Positions 16,628 through 25,281 of a DNA stretch of 40,361 nt are shown piece after piece. The stretch spans positions 1 to 40,361 of the forward strand of contig CAJOIF010000037.1 of NCBI GenBank assembly GCA_905234765.1. Direction: 5' to 3'. Every line of letters starts with the position of its first letter. Within the stretch, counting starts at the first letter, position 1. Both the position numbers and the translations under genes were made by a program. The notes beneath the pieces are model-generated. The model did not search any database, was not told the origin of the DNA, and saw only the letters and a list, made by a program, of their open reading frames with translations. Source of the DNA: an uncultured Bacteroidales bacterium (lineage in GTDB: Bacteria; Bacteroidota; Bacteroidia; Bacteroidales; F082).

Positions 16628-16896
16628 TCTATTCTCACGGTGAGATGACGTTCCAACAAGGCATCGTAATAAGGTTTCAACTCATCGAAGCTGCCATGCC
16701 GAACGGCGCACTTGCCTTTATAGTGCGTAATCCAAGCACAGGTTTCGGCTTGTTCGTGCGTGTGTTTGCACACCTCCATCAGCGACTTGATGACATGCTC
16801 AAAAGTATTGACATCGTCATTGACGAGAATCAGACTCTTTTCATTCTCAACGAGTTCCTCTTCCAAGACATCGACATCTTCCTGTTCCTTGTTCAT
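16624..16896 (-). CDS. clpS: ClpS adaptor of the Clp protease
   Basis: A 90-aa N-degron adaptor for ClpAP-type proteases. The core motifs are clear: LILVNDDVNTFEHVIKSLMEVC (with the Asn/Asp pair that recognises N-terminal residues), HTHEQAE and the KGKCAVRHGSFDELKPYYDALL C-terminal half. I chose the ATG at 16896; the frame also runs back to a TTG at 16911, but a possible -7 box at 16927-16920 places transcription start near 16913. The stop overlaps the relA start (ATGA), so the stringent-response enzyme is translationally coupled to it. Confidence 0.9.
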   Translation of the reverse strand: MNKEQEDVDVLEEELVENEKSLILVNDDVNTFEHVIKSLMEVCKHTHEQAETCAWITHYKGKCAVRHGSFDELKPYYDALLERHLTVRIE

Positions 16897-16919
16897 GATC
16901 TCATTTTTCAAAAAACGGG

Positions 16920-16927
16920 TAAAAGTA
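16920..16927 (-). promoter_or_regulatory. Candidate -7 box for the clpS operon
   Basis: On the minus strand the sequence reads TACTTTTA, one mismatch from TAnnTTTG, 24 bp before the clpS ATG. Confidence 0.4.
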
Positions 16928-16985
16928 CGGAATATTTTGGAATCTATGTCACCATCGTTAAAAAGTTTTGGTTTAGGCCCTAAAA

Positions 16986-17222
16986 TTGATCAGGATTTAC
17001 AATTATGCTGTCTATGGACAACAAAACCAGTCGAGCCATAAAAAATCATCCATTGAAATAGTGCTTTGTAGATCAACCAACAAGGAATTTGTCGAGTATG
17101 TCATCCAAGACAACCAAAAACCGATGGGCGTGGCCACTTACAAAACCAAAGCGGAAATGCCCGAAGACTTACAAAAGGCCCTGCCCGATATTGACGAATT
17201 GAGAAAACTATTGGCAGAATAG
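16986..17222 (+). pseudogene. C-terminal remnant of a YhcG/DUF1016 PDDEXK nuclease
   Basis: About 60 recognisable residues (SIEIVLCRSTNKEFVEYVI, then NKP-like NQKPMGVATYK, then MPEDLQKALPDIDELRKLL) match the far C-terminus of DUF1016/YhcG nuclease-like proteins, which usually run to about 350 aa and are often linked to restriction loci. The catalytic region is absent; an in-frame stop lies at 16974 and the only upstream start is a TTG at 16986. The remnant marks the left edge of the AT-rich accessory stretch. Confidence 0.7.
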
Positions 17223-17341
17223 TTTTGAGTGCTGATGAGTTTTGATGGATTTTATGGTTTATAGATGAAATTCTAAAAGAATTAAAAACCATGCCGTGGG
17301 ACAGCTCTATTGGCATGGCATCGCATACCAAGTCACACTAT

Positions 17342-18376
17342 TTACAAAATGTACGGTTTATATAACATTTCATATTTCGGAGAGGCGTCATCTATATACA
17401 TCTCATATTCATTAATCCCTTTATCTTTGGCAATTTCATGCAATTGTTTTTTTATAGTTGATTGCATTTGGGCACCATAATAGATGGCCGAAGGCTTATA
17501 TTGAATCACAGAGAATCCACTTTTTGTGGCATCCCTATGAGTATAGTTTATCAAGCGCCATTCTTTTTCATATTCCCAAAGTTTGGCTTTGTATAAAGAA
17601 CACTTTATATGTGACAATGCGTCTGGATTATTGATACTTATGCCATTTGATTTCAAAAATGAGCATGCCATATACATAGATGCGTCAATGCGCTCATCGT
17701 CATAGATTACTGGATAAATCACGCAATTCTCTATTCCTTTTGACAGAGTTGGTCTAAAATCATATTCTAAAGCGAAACCTTGATGCGAACTGGCATAATG
17801 GCTCCACATCGGAATAGATTGAACTGTTTCGCAGAAACATGCTATCGTGACGACTCTTTTGCTGACTAGAGCAATTAATGGATACCAAAAATCTATATTC
17901 AACAGCAATTGACTTTTATATCTCTCAATGTCATCTCTCATCGATTCAATATCATGAGAAAGAATCTGCACCCTTAAATCATCAATAAAGCCCTTTGCAT
18001 ACATTTGCTTTGTTGAATCGGGAAAATCGTTTCCTTGTTCAAGATAAGTCTTTATTTGAAGTAAGGAATTCAGCGAAACCGAAACATTGATAAATTCTTT
18101 GATTGCATTAATATCATAACGAACCAGTGTGTCATACGGGTCATTAAACTTATCCGCAGTTACTGCAATTACTTTGTCGTTTTTGAAAGCATCCATCTGC
18201 CTTTCAAAAACATCTTTATCATTAATATCAAAAGGTCTATATCTGAACAAACTTTGTGGCATCATTTGCACCAAAGCATCTGAAATGGGCAAAACCATTT
18301 TATTGATAAGTTCTTCACTAGTTCCTTCTGGAATTACAATACTATTAAGTCTTTTTGCAAATTCATTTCTATCCAT
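17342..18376 (-). CDS. DUF2971 domain protein
   Basis: A 344-aa cytoplasmic protein of the DUF2971 family. Recognisable family blocks are SLFRYRPFDINDKDVF, the ADKFNDPYDTLV segment, CFCETVQSIPMWSHYASSHQGFALEYDF and the C-terminal KLWEYEKEWRLI. Function of the family is unknown; members are frequent in accessory and phage-defence neighbourhoods, and that is context rather than proof. The gene is AT-rich like its neighbours and points away from the structured RNA region. A -7 box TATTTTTG on the minus strand at 18457-18450 could drive it with a leader of about 65 nt. Confidence 0.85.
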   Translation of the reverse strand: MDRNEFAKRLNSIVIPEGTSEELINKMVLPISDALVQMMPQSLFRYRPFDINDKDVFERQMDAFKNDKVIAVTADKFNDPYDTLVRYDINAIKEFINVSVSLNSLLQIKTYLEQGNDFPDSTKQMYAKGFIDDLRVQILSHDIESMRDDIERYKSQLLLNIDFWYPLIALVSKRVVTIACFCETVQSIPMWSHYASSHQGFALEYDFRPTLSKGIENCVIYPVIYDDERIDASMYMACSFLKSNGISINNPDALSHIKCSLYKAKLWEYEKEWRLINYTHRDATKSGFSVIQYKPSAIYYGAQMQSTIKKQLHEIAKDKGINEYEMYIDDASPKYEMLYKPYIL

Positions 18377-18449
18377 GCTATTTATACTTTACACTTTGTA
18401 TTATTGCATTTCAACATATAAAGCCCAAAAATTCGAGGTTTTCTACCCG

Positions 18450-18457
18450 CAAAAATA
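18450..18457 (-). promoter_or_regulatory. -7 box upstream of the DUF2971 gene
   Basis: Minus-strand TATTTTTG matches TAnnTTTG. A TTTG lies 15 bp further upstream, closer than the usual 19-21 bp, so only the -7 element is well supported. Confidence 0.4.
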
Positions 18458-18574
18458 CATGTTTTATAAGAACAAACCTACTTATCGAATGGCAAGTTGA
18501 TGAGATTTTATGGATTTTGCGAAAGAAATATGAGCAAAACTTACATAAAAACCTTTTTGCTTTGAAATAATTCG

Positions 18575-18582
18575 TACTTTTG
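18575..18582 (+). promoter_or_regulatory. -7 promoter box of the structured RNA
   Basis: TACTTTTG matches TAnnTTTG exactly; transcription would start near 18589, about 50 nt before the first arm of the long hairpin. No ATG-initiated reading frame of note follows until 18940. Confidence 0.55.
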
Positions 18583-18588
18583 CAATCG

Positions 18589-18857
18589 ATTGTTCGGAGA
18601 GAAATCCGAGCAGTTGAAGGCAATTTGTGCTTGTATCTTGTTGTACAAAATCTGGAAATAAAAAGTAGATAAGGTATAGGACACGAGTTAGCCAGCCTAA
18701 TTTGTATTCACCAGTTAATCTGTTGATGCATATAGGCTAGGTAAACAGTGTACTATTTTTATCTACGAGGTTTTCCAGAGCCTGTACAACGGAAATAGCT
18801 GCAAAGAAGTTTCCTAGCCTTCTTATGTGCTGATTTACCTAATATGTAAGGCTAGGA
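18589..18857 (+). ncRNA. Candidate structured non-coding RNA, rod-shaped (6S-like)
   Basis: Between 18640 and 18790 the sequence folds back on itself in order: GTTGTACA (18640-18647) with TGTACAAC (18783-18790); TCTGGAAA (18651-18658) with TTTCCAGA (18772-18779); GTAGATAA (18665-18672) with TTATCTAC (18759-18766); ATAG (18676-18679) with CTAT (18753-18756); ACAC (18681-18684) with GTGT (18748-18751); and AGCCTA (18694-18699) with TAGGCT (18733-18738). Small internal loops separate the helices. A short 5' hairpin (TCGGA/TCCGA) precedes it, and a 10-bp stem TCCTAGCCTT/AAGGCTAGGA (18812-18821 with 18848-18857) follows. The long rod resembles 6S RNA in outline; no conserved 6S sequence was recognised. 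The ends given are estimates. Confidence 0.55.
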
Positions 18858-18939
18858 TATTTATAATATGCAATTGTAATCCAAAATGGTTTGCGATAGA
18901 AAGTGTTTAATAAATGACTCTTTTTAATATATTAACGAT

Positions 18940-19821
18940 ATGGAAACAAATAACGAAAAGAAAAGTATAACATTGCATCAGGGCAGTGGAAATGATGAAA
19001 TGGAGATAAAGGTTCAGGTTACTCAAGAGGAGCTTGACAAAATGGAGCAATTGCGTCGTTTTAGCCCAGAGAAATGGGAAGGGAAAGAACTTGATCTTCT
19101 GCAATTTGTAAGAGAATTAATAAAAACGGAAGCAGACAAAGTGCAACAATTAAGCATTGAAGAAAAAAGAGAAAAAAGGAAACAGCGGCTGCGATGGATA
19201 GTTGGAATAATCGCTATACTCTATTTGATATCAAGAATAATAACATTTACATTGAAAAGACAAAGAGAAGAAGAGATGCGTCAACTTTACGAAGATCATC
19301 CTGAATTGATGCATGAATTGTTGAAATCAAATGGAATAGGACAGTTTCATCCTCAAATTAATGCAGAAGAGTTTATCCCAAAAATAAATGGGTTTTTCTT
19401 TGATGAAATATCCTTTCAATACCCCATGGATTGGAGCTTTGAAGTTCAAGAAGGTCACGTTAGGTCCTACTATGGCTTCAACAAGCAAGAAAATCAAGCA
19501 ATAACATATTCTTGGGGTAATGGTGAGACAAATTTAACCGCTGAAGAATTGCTAAAAAACACAAATTCGGGTTTAAAAACCAAGTATAAAGAAATACAGT
19601 TTTTTCCAGAAAAAAAGATAAAATATAGTTCGTATGATGCAGTTTCACAAAACTTTTGTTTTTGCAATGAAGGAATGACTATATTTGGGCAAATCGTTTC
19701 AATTGTTCAAAATAATAGTTTATGTACTATAATAAAACTAGCAGAGTCCAAAAAAGATTTGATTTCTGAAGATTTTAAACTCATGGAGTCTACATTTCAC
19801 ATGCCGTTATTGCCTGTTTAA
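18940..19821 (+). CDS. Membrane-anchored protein with PsbP-like C-terminal domain
   Basis: A 293-aa protein. Residues 1-85 are highly charged and predicted cytoplasmic, ending in a Lys/Arg/Glu-rich helix; one membrane helix spans about 86-104 (WIVGIIAILYLISRIITF). The outer part from about 130 reads like the PsbP/DUF1795 fold (FFFDEISFQYPMDWSFEV... and a closing KLMESTFHM helix), a domain found in many bacterial envelope proteins of unknown role. Orientation is inferred from charge. AT-rich like its neighbours. It could be co-transcribed with the structured RNA region, whose promoter is the only clear one upstream. No specific function assigned. Confidence 0.7.
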   Translation: METNNEKKSITLHQGSGNDEMEIKVQVTQEELDKMEQLRRFSPEKWEGKELDLLQFVRELIKTEADKVQQLSIEEKREKRKQRLRWIVGIIAILYLISRIITFTLKRQREEEMRQLYEDHPELMHELLKSNGIGQFHPQINAEEFIPKINGFFFDEISFQYPMDWSFEVQEGHVRSYYGFNKQENQAITYSWGNGETNLTAEELLKNTNSGLKTKYKEIQFFPEKKIKYSSYDAVSQNFCFCNEGMTIFGQIVSIVQNNSLCTIIKLAESKKDLISEDFKLMESTFHMPLLPV

Positions 19822-20053
19822 ACCACAGAATGCGCGAGTTATAATTAATATGAATAATGATTTTTGGACATTGGATAGGGTAATAATTTGATTATTATTT
19901 TTTCGATGAAAAAGAAGAAGTCAACTCTATTGTAATGTGGATTATAAAGATACTATTGAATTCGCAGTGATGAGATTGAAATTGGTTGTGCTTAATAAAG
20001 CGATACTAGTATTGATATATAAATTGAGACAAAAGAACAAAAGAATAAAAAAA

Positions 20054-20626
20054 ATGAAACTAAGAATATTATTGGCTGCATTGATTGCGTTAGTGATTAT
20101 ACTGTCATCATGTGAAAGTAGTCAGGAAAAGTACGAACGCATGAAGAAGGAAAGAAATTCCATAGCACACCGTTATGATTGCATTACTCTTGATGAGTTT
20201 TGCAGTTTGAATTACAGTTATGTTTTTGAAGACCATTTGCCTTGTCTTGTTTATTTGGAAAAGTTTCATGTTTATGATATTGTTTCGTATTACGATTTAC
20301 CAGATTGTATTATTAAAGAATATGATGACCCGTACGAAGAGCCAAGTGTGGGTAAAATTTCTTTTGAATGGTTTGGCCAGCCCTCCAGAAGGCACAATGA
20401 ATGTTGGATGAGAGTAACCGCATCTGATAGACGGTTTCAATACATTGGTTTGGATAAAGCACAAGCCGATTGGATAATATCAAAGACGAAGAACACGAAA
20501 ACAATTGATGTACCAATTATAATAAGAATGTATCAAGTTGGTTTTGAAAATAGACCATATGCATCTCGGACAGGATATACTATATCGTACACGGCAGATT
20601 TGATTGAAGTATTGAAAAAAGAATAA
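20054..20626 (+). CDS. Lipoprotein of unknown function
   Basis: A 190-aa predicted lipoprotein: the N-terminus MKLRILLAALIALVIILSSC is a lipobox signal peptide with the modified Cys at residue 20, followed by a charged region. The body has no domain I recognise; it contains several Tyr- and Trp-containing strands (YYDLPDCIIKEYDDPYEE, ISFEWFGQPS, GYTISYTADLIEVLKKE). I chose the ATG at 20054 because it directly begins the signal peptide; the frame runs back to a GTG at 19937, but that extension would put 39 residues before the lipoprotein signal. A 232-bp gap separates it from the PsbP-like gene and shows nothing clear. Confidence 0.7.
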   Translation: MKLRILLAALIALVIILSSCESSQEKYERMKKERNSIAHRYDCITLDEFCSLNYSYVFEDHLPCLVYLEKFHVYDIVSYYDLPDCIIKEYDDPYEEPSVGKISFEWFGQPSRRHNECWMRVTASDRRFQYIGLDKAQADWIISKTKNTKTIDVPIIIRMYQVGFENRPYASRTGYTISYTADLIEVLKKE

Positions 20627-20629
20627 ACC

Positions 20630-20677
20630 ATGAAGAAAGCAACGATCATATCCGTGGTTGTTCTCCTTATGTCTTGA
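20630..20677 (+). pseudogene. Lipoprotein signal-peptide stub ending at TGA
   Basis: Three bases after the lipoprotein stop a 15-codon frame reads MKKATIISVVVLLMS and then TGA at 20675. The reading continues Gly-Lys-Thr after the stop, so TGA stands exactly where a lipobox Cys (TGT/TGC) would be expected. Only eight more codons follow before another stop. It looks like the beginning of a second lipoprotein gene whose body is lost. Confidence 0.5.
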
Positions 20678-20780
20678 GGAAAACTAAGCTTAAACTCGGT
20701 TGACGACCATCATCATATTAAAAATTTTGCGAAATAAATCTTTTTCTACCTGCGCACTATCGGAAAAATTCATCCTCGCT

Positions 20781-22080
20781 TTATCCGCCAAGGAAAGGTG
20801 TCATGTAAACAGGAAGCAGAATGGTACCCTTATCCGTTTTCAAGTCCTTTGTGTAAATCAGATAACGCCGTTCGACAATATGAGCATATTTCTCGCAAAA
20901 CACATCGAGCGACTTATGGGTGTTGTAACCGGAAGACTTCACTTCTATCGGCTGGAGTTTGGTCCCGTGTGAGAGCAGAAAATCAATCTCGTAATTATGA
21001 GTTTCATCCTTTGGCCAAGTATAATAGAAAAGCTTATTGCCCGATGTAGCAAGCATTTGCGCTATCATATTTTCATAAACATAACCGAGATTTGTGCTTA
21101 GTTTATCGTTCAACAGCTTTTGATATATGACATTCTCTGTAGAATCCTTGTCCCAAAAGGCAAGGGTAACGAACAATCCCGTGTCGGCACAAAAAATCTT
21201 GAATTTGGAAATGTCTTTTGTCAATGACATGCCAACGTTGGGGTCGTTGGAATGGTATGCAAATAGAGTCGTCTTGCTGTCTTCAAGGTCTTTTAGAAAC
21301 TCCACCAATTTGTCTTCGTCCACGTCACCAAGCACGGCATACGGCTTGAAACGGTTGTTGGTTTGGCTCAGTTGTGATGGAATATTCATAAAGAGGGTCT
21401 CCAAACGACCCGTAGGGTCAAGTTTTTGTAAATCATCCTGATAGATTCTGATTACGCCTCGCTTTGCAAGGTCTACCATGCTGAAATTGTTGGTCTCCAA
21501 ATAGGCCTCAACCGCTTGAGGCATACCGCCCACCAACTTGGGCAAGAGGTAGTTTGTTGTCGTAGAAAGTACGCAGCAATGGCATAGTGGCTTCGTCGCC
21601 CATGGCCCATCGAAACTCCTCGTAATCCATCGGATAAAGCGTGACACGCTCCTCTTCGCTAGGTATCGTAATGTTCTTTGTGTTCTTTTTGATACTGATG
21701 AGCGAGCCGGTTTCAATATAGTCGTAGCGACCATCTTTAACCAGATACTTAATGGCTTGACGAGCGCGAGGACAATTCTGCACCTCATCAAAGATGATGA
21801 CAGATTTTCGCTTTTTGAGGACTACATTATAAATGGATTGTAGTTGCAGAAATATATAGTCCATGTTCATCAAGTTGTTGAACAAAGCCGTCACCTCTTC
21901 GGATGCCTCGTTGAAATCAATAAGTATGTATGAGTCATACTCGTTTTTGGCAAACTGCTCAACAAGTGTTGACTTGCCGACCCGTCGTGCACCTTCTATC
22001 AAAATTGCGGTCTTTCCATTCTGGACATGTTTCCATTCGAGAAGTCGGTCATATAGTTTTCGTTTGAATATCCTTTTCAT
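20781..22080 (-). pseudogene. AAA_14/DUF4143 ATPase, broken by frameshift
   Basis: Two overlapping frames together encode one AAA_14 + DUF4143 ATPase of about 430 aa. The first (from ATG 22080) has the Walker A EGARRVGKSTL, Walker B SVIIFDEVQNC, sensor-like YIETGSLIS and MDYEEFRWAMG; it runs out of frame near 21540 after DNKLPLAQVGG. The second frame resumes at LVGGMPQAVEAYL and continues through GYVYENMIAQML and IDFLLSHG...PIEVKSS to the stop at 20781. The roughly 12-20 residues that family members carry between these points are missing, so a small deletion, not just a one-base slip, probably caused the break. The biological role of the family is unclear. It is preceded by tandem repeats. 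Confidence 0.85.
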
Positions 22081-22105
22081 CTTCTAAAGTGTCTGATTTC
22101 GAGCG

Positions 22106-22137
22106 CAAAAATAGGCTTTTTATTTGAGTTACGCAAA
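22106..22137 (-). promoter_or_regulatory. Promoter of the ATPase gene
   Basis: On the minus strand TATTTTTG (22113-22106) is a perfect -7 box, and TTTG (22137-22134) lies 20 bp upstream as the -33 box. The -33 box falls inside the first 33-bp repeat unit. Confidence 0.65.
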
Positions 22138-22240
22138 TCTTTTTATTCATTTTATCCAAAAATACCGAAATTTTTTATTATGTTTTATCAAAAAATACCG
22201 AAATGTTTTTAGCCGATTTCTCCAAAAATACGCAAATCTT
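22131..22240. repeat. 33-bp imperfect tandem repeats upstream of the ATPase gene
   Basis: The motif AC(G/C)(C/G)AAAT recurs at 22131, 22164, 22197 and 22230, exactly every 33 bp, each unit of the first three ending TTTATCCAAAAAT-like. Three units are complete and a fourth begins. On the minus strand each junction reads TATTTTTG or TATTTTTTG, resembling -7 boxes. A 33-bp period preserves reading frame, but no gene is supported here. Confidence 0.75.
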
Positions 22241-22281
22241 ATTATTTTCTTCTTCCCCTTCCTTATTTCCCCGCTTTTCCG

Positions 22282-22289
22282 TACCTTTG
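22282..22289 (+). promoter_or_regulatory. -7 promoter box of uvrA
   Basis: TACCTTTG matches TAnnTTTG; transcription would begin near 22296. This decides the start of uvrA, because the only upstream ATG (22203) would lie before the transcript start. Confidence 0.55.
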
Positions 22290-22310
22290 CAAATTCAATT
22301 TTTCCGAACC

Positions 22311-25121
22311 TTGAAAGAGCAAACAACTTCTTATATCACCATCCGAAACGCCAAGGTCAACAACCTAAAAAGCATTAGTTTACGGATTCCCAAGAACAAG
22401 CTGGTGGTCATCACGGGCTTGTCGGGGTCGGGCAAGTCATCGCTAGCCTTCGACACACTTTACGCCGAGGGACAACGCCGCTATGTGGAGAGCTTGAGCT
22501 CCTACGCGCGGCAGTTTATGGGGCGCCTCAACAAGCCCGACGTGGAGAGCATCACCGGCCTCTCGCCCGCCATCGCCATCGAGCAGAAGGTGAACTCGCA
22601 CAACCCGCGCTCCACAGTGGGCACCAGCACCGAGATCTACGAATACCTGAAACTCCTATACGCCCGCATCGGCAAGACCTACTCCCCTGCCTCGGGCAAG
22701 CTGGTCAAAAAGCACCAGGTAATGGATGTGGTGAACCATATCCTTGGCCTGCCGACGGGCAGCACGGCCTACATTGTCGCGCCCATTCACCTGCCAGAAG
22801 GCCGCAGCCTCGAAGAACACCTCAACATCCTCATGCAACAGGGCTTCTACCGTATATTATATAACGGCGAGATCATCAAAATCGAGGATTTCCTCGACCA
22901 AAAGAAAAAGGTCAGCGAGAAAAAGGTGAAGCTGCTCATCGACCGCATCAAGGTCAACGAGAGCATGGAAGACGCCGTGGGACGTATCTCCGACTCGGTG
23001 CAGACGGCCTTCTATGAAGGCAAGGAAAACTGTCAGGTCATCAGCGAACTGAACGGCGAGCGTCAGGAAGCCGACTTCTCGTCGCGTTTCGAGGCCGACG
23101 GCATCACCTTCGAGCCGCCCACAGCCAATATGTTCGCCTTCAACAACCCCTACGGCGCCTGCCCCACCTGTCAAGGCTTCGGCAGCGTCATCGGCATCGA
23201 CCCCGACTTGGTGGTACCCAACAAGAGCCTGTCCATCTACGAGAACGCCATCGCCTGCTGGCGCGGCGAGAAGATGAGCGAGTGGAAAGACGCCCTTATC
23301 CGCGTGGCCGACAAGGTGGGCATCCCCATCTTCAAGCCGTTCTACGAACTCACCGACGAACAGGTGAGCCTCCTCTGGACCGGCAACCAGTACTTCGAAG
23401 GCATCGTGGACTTCTTCAACTATGTTGAGACACAGTCGTATAAGATACAATACCGCGTGATGCTGTCGCGCTACCGCGGCAAGACGGTCTGCCCCGAATG
23501 CCACGGCACGCGCCTGCGCCGACAAGCCCAATATGTGAAGGTGGGCGGCAAGAGCATTACCGACTTGGTGATGATGCCCTTGGACGAACTGAAGGTCTTC
23601 TTCGACCACCTAAAACTCGACGAGACTGACAGCAAAATCGCCTCGCGTCTGCTGGTGGAAATCAACAACCGCTTGGATTTCATTATTGAAGTGGGTTTGG
23701 GTTATCTGACCTTGAACCGTTTGTCCAACACGCTCTCTGGCGGCGAGTCGCAGCGCATCAACCTCGCGACCTCGTTGGGTAGCAGTCTGGTCGGCTCCAC
23801 CTACATCTTGGACGAGCCCAGCATCGGCCTACATTCCCGCGACACCGAGCAACTCATCAAGGTGCTGAAACGCCTGCGCGACATTGGCAACACCGTCATC
23901 GTGGTGGAACACGATGAGGAAATCATCCGTGCCGCCGACTACATCATCGACATCGGGCCGATGGCAGGTGCCTTTGGCGGCGAAGTCGTGTTCGAGGGCG
24001 ACATCAAGCATCTGATCAACTGCGAGAAGAGCCTCACCACGCAATACCTCACGGGCAAGATGAGCATCCCCGTGCCCGCCCGCCGACGCAAAAGCGCCAA
24101 CGCCATCGTCATCAAGGGCGCGACGCAGAACAACCTCAAGAACCTCACCGTAAGCTTCCCGCTCAACATGATGACCGTCATCACAGGCGTGAGCGGCTCG
24201 GGCAAATCGACTTTGGTGAAGGATGTGCTCTGGCCCGCCATGAAACGCCATCTCGGTGAGGCCGTGGAGCGTTGCGGCAGTTTCGGTGCCTTGGAAGGCG
24301 ACCTCGGCCTCATCCAAGCTGTGGAGTTCATCGACCAGAACCCCATCGGCAAGTCATCGCGTTCCAACCCAGCCACTTACCTGAAGGCCTACGACGAGAT
24401 TCGGACGCTGTTCTCGGAGCAAAAACTGGCCAAACTGCGTGGCATCAAGCCTGCCTTCTTCTCGTTCAATGTGCCGGGCGGTCGCTGCGAGGAATGTGAG
24501 GGCGAGGGCGTGCAAAAGATTGAGATGCAATTCATGGCCGATGTCTACTTGCCTTGCGAGGCCTGCCACGGCACGCGTTTCAAGGAAGAGGTATTGGAGA
24601 TCAAATACGACGGCAAACACATCTCCGACATCCTCAACATGAGCATCGAGGAGGCCATCGACTTCTTCGAGCACTCGTCGGAACGGCAGACACCCGTCGT
24701 CGGGCGCATCGTCAACAGACTGAAGCCCTTGCAGGAGGTCGGATTGGGCTATCTGAAGCTCGGGCAGTCGTCAAGTTCGCTCTCGGGCGGTGAAGCACAG
24801 CGCGTGAAGTTAGCCTATTACCTCATCAAGGGTCAGGTGGAGAAGCCCACGCTCTTCATCTTCGACGAGCCGACCACGGGTCTGCATTTCCACGATGTAA
24901 ACAAGCTGTTGGAATCGTTCAACGCCCTGATTGCCAACGGCCACAGTGTCATCATCATCGAGCACAACATGGATGTCATCAAGTCGGCGGACTGGGTCAT
25001 CGACCTGGGTCCCGAGAGCGGCAACAAGGGCGGCGAGATCGTCTTTGAAGGCACGCCCGAGGACTTGGTCAAATGCAAGCAATCATACACTGGTAAAGCG
25101 TTAAAGAATAAACTAAAATAA
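22311..25121 (+). CDS. uvrA: Excinuclease ABC subunit UvrA
   Basis: A 936-aa nucleotide-excision-repair ATPase that finds bulky DNA lesions with UvrB. Two ABC modules are seen: Walker A GLSGSGKS at residues 36-43 and GVSGSGKST in the second half; signatures LSGGESQR and [19 protein letters not shown] and [11 protein letters not shown]. Zinc-binding Cys pairs include CPTC, CPEC..GTR, CEEC and CEAC. I chose the TTG at 22311, just after the promoter; this gives [20 protein letters not shown], aligning with usual UvrA N-termini. The frame continues upstream to an ATG at 22203 through repeat-like sequence unlikely to be coding. The gene is clearly richer in GC than the AT-rich stretch before it. 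Confidence 0.95.
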   Translation: MKEQTTSYITIRNAKVNNLKSISLRIPKNKLVVITGLSGSGKSSLAFDTLYAEGQRRYVESLSSYARQFMGRLNKPDVESITGLSPAIAIEQKVNSHNPRSTVGTSTEIYEYLKLLYARIGKTYSPASGKLVKKHQVMDVVNHILGLPTGSTAYIVAPIHLPEGRSLEEHLNILMQQGFYRILYNGEIIKIEDFLDQKKKVSEKKVKLLIDRIKVNESMEDAVGRISDSVQTAFYEGKENCQVISELNGERQEADFSSRFEADGITFEPPTANMFAFNNPYGACPTCQGFGSVIGIDPDLVVPNKSLSIYENAIACWRGEKMSEWKDALIRVADKVGIPIFKPFYELTDEQVSLLWTGNQYFEGIVDFFNYVETQSYKIQYRVMLSRYRGKTVCPECHGTRLRRQAQYVKVGGKSITDLVMMPLDELKVFFDHLKLDETDSKIASRLLVEINNRLDFIIEVGLGYLTLNRLSNTLSGGESQRINLATSLGSSLVGSTYILDEPSIGLHSRDTEQLIKVLKRLRDIGNTVIVVEHDEEIIRAADYIIDIGPMAGAFGGEVVFEGDIKHLINCEKSLTTQYLTGKMSIPVPARRRKSANAIVIKGATQNNLKNLTVSFPLNMMTVITGVSGSGKSTLVKDVLWPAMKRHLGEAVERCGSFGALEGDLGLIQAVEFIDQNPIGKSSRSNPATYLKAYDEIRTLFSEQKLAKLRGIKPAFFSFNVPGGRCEECEGEGVQKIEMQFMADVYLPCEACHGTRFKEEVLEIKYDGKHISDILNMSIEEAIDFFEHSSERQTPVVGRIVNRLKPLQEVGLGYLKLGQSSSSLSGGEAQRVKLAYYLIKGQVEKPTLFIFDEPTTGLHFHDVNKLLESFNALIANGHSVIIIEHNMDVIKSADWVIDLGPESGNKGGEIVFEGTPEDLVKCKQSYTGKALKNKLK

Positions 25122-25148
25122 TGGGAGCACCCTCCTGCCACGAAACCA

Positions 25149-25231
25149 TCATTGCGGGCTTGACCCGCAATCTCCCAAACGACAGGGATACTTCTTCGCG
25201 CTTGGGAGATGGCGGATGTTCCTCCGCCATG
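25149..25231. repeat. Multi-hairpin palindromic intergenic element
   Basis: Three nested or adjacent inverted repeats fill the gap: ATTGCGGG/CCCGCAAT (25151-25158 with 25164-25171), ATCTCCCAA/TTGGGAGAT (25170-25178 with 25202-25210) and ATGGCGG/CCGCCAT (25209-25215 with 25224-25230). The composition resembles dispersed REP/MITE-type elements. It may also act as the uvrA terminator. Confidence 0.6.
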
Positions 25232-25281
25232 ACGGCATAAGGATTAGAGTAGAACAACCCATTCTAGTAACAAGACACACC

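Noticed and set aside
17289..17318. Hairpin CCATGCC/GGCATGG as terminator
   Set aside because: The loop is 16 nt and no T-run follows on either strand; too weak to call.
18640..18790. Integron attC site or retron RNA
   Set aside because: The outer arms are GTTGTACA/TGTACAAC, the reverse of attC core orientation, and no integrase or reverse transcriptase gene is in the window.
19937..20053. N-terminal extension of the lipoprotein from GTG 19937
   Set aside because: It would place 39 residues before a typical lipoprotein signal peptide; the ATG at 20054 opens that signal directly.
22124..22378. 84-codon frame with 11-residue repeats (KYRN...)
   Set aside because: The protein repeat is simply the translation of the 33-bp DNA repeats, and the frame runs into uvrA out of phase; there is no promoter for it.
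25216..25281. Upstream ATG for the prolyl-tRNA editing gene
   Set aside because: It lies within the palindromic element and adds residues not found in the family.
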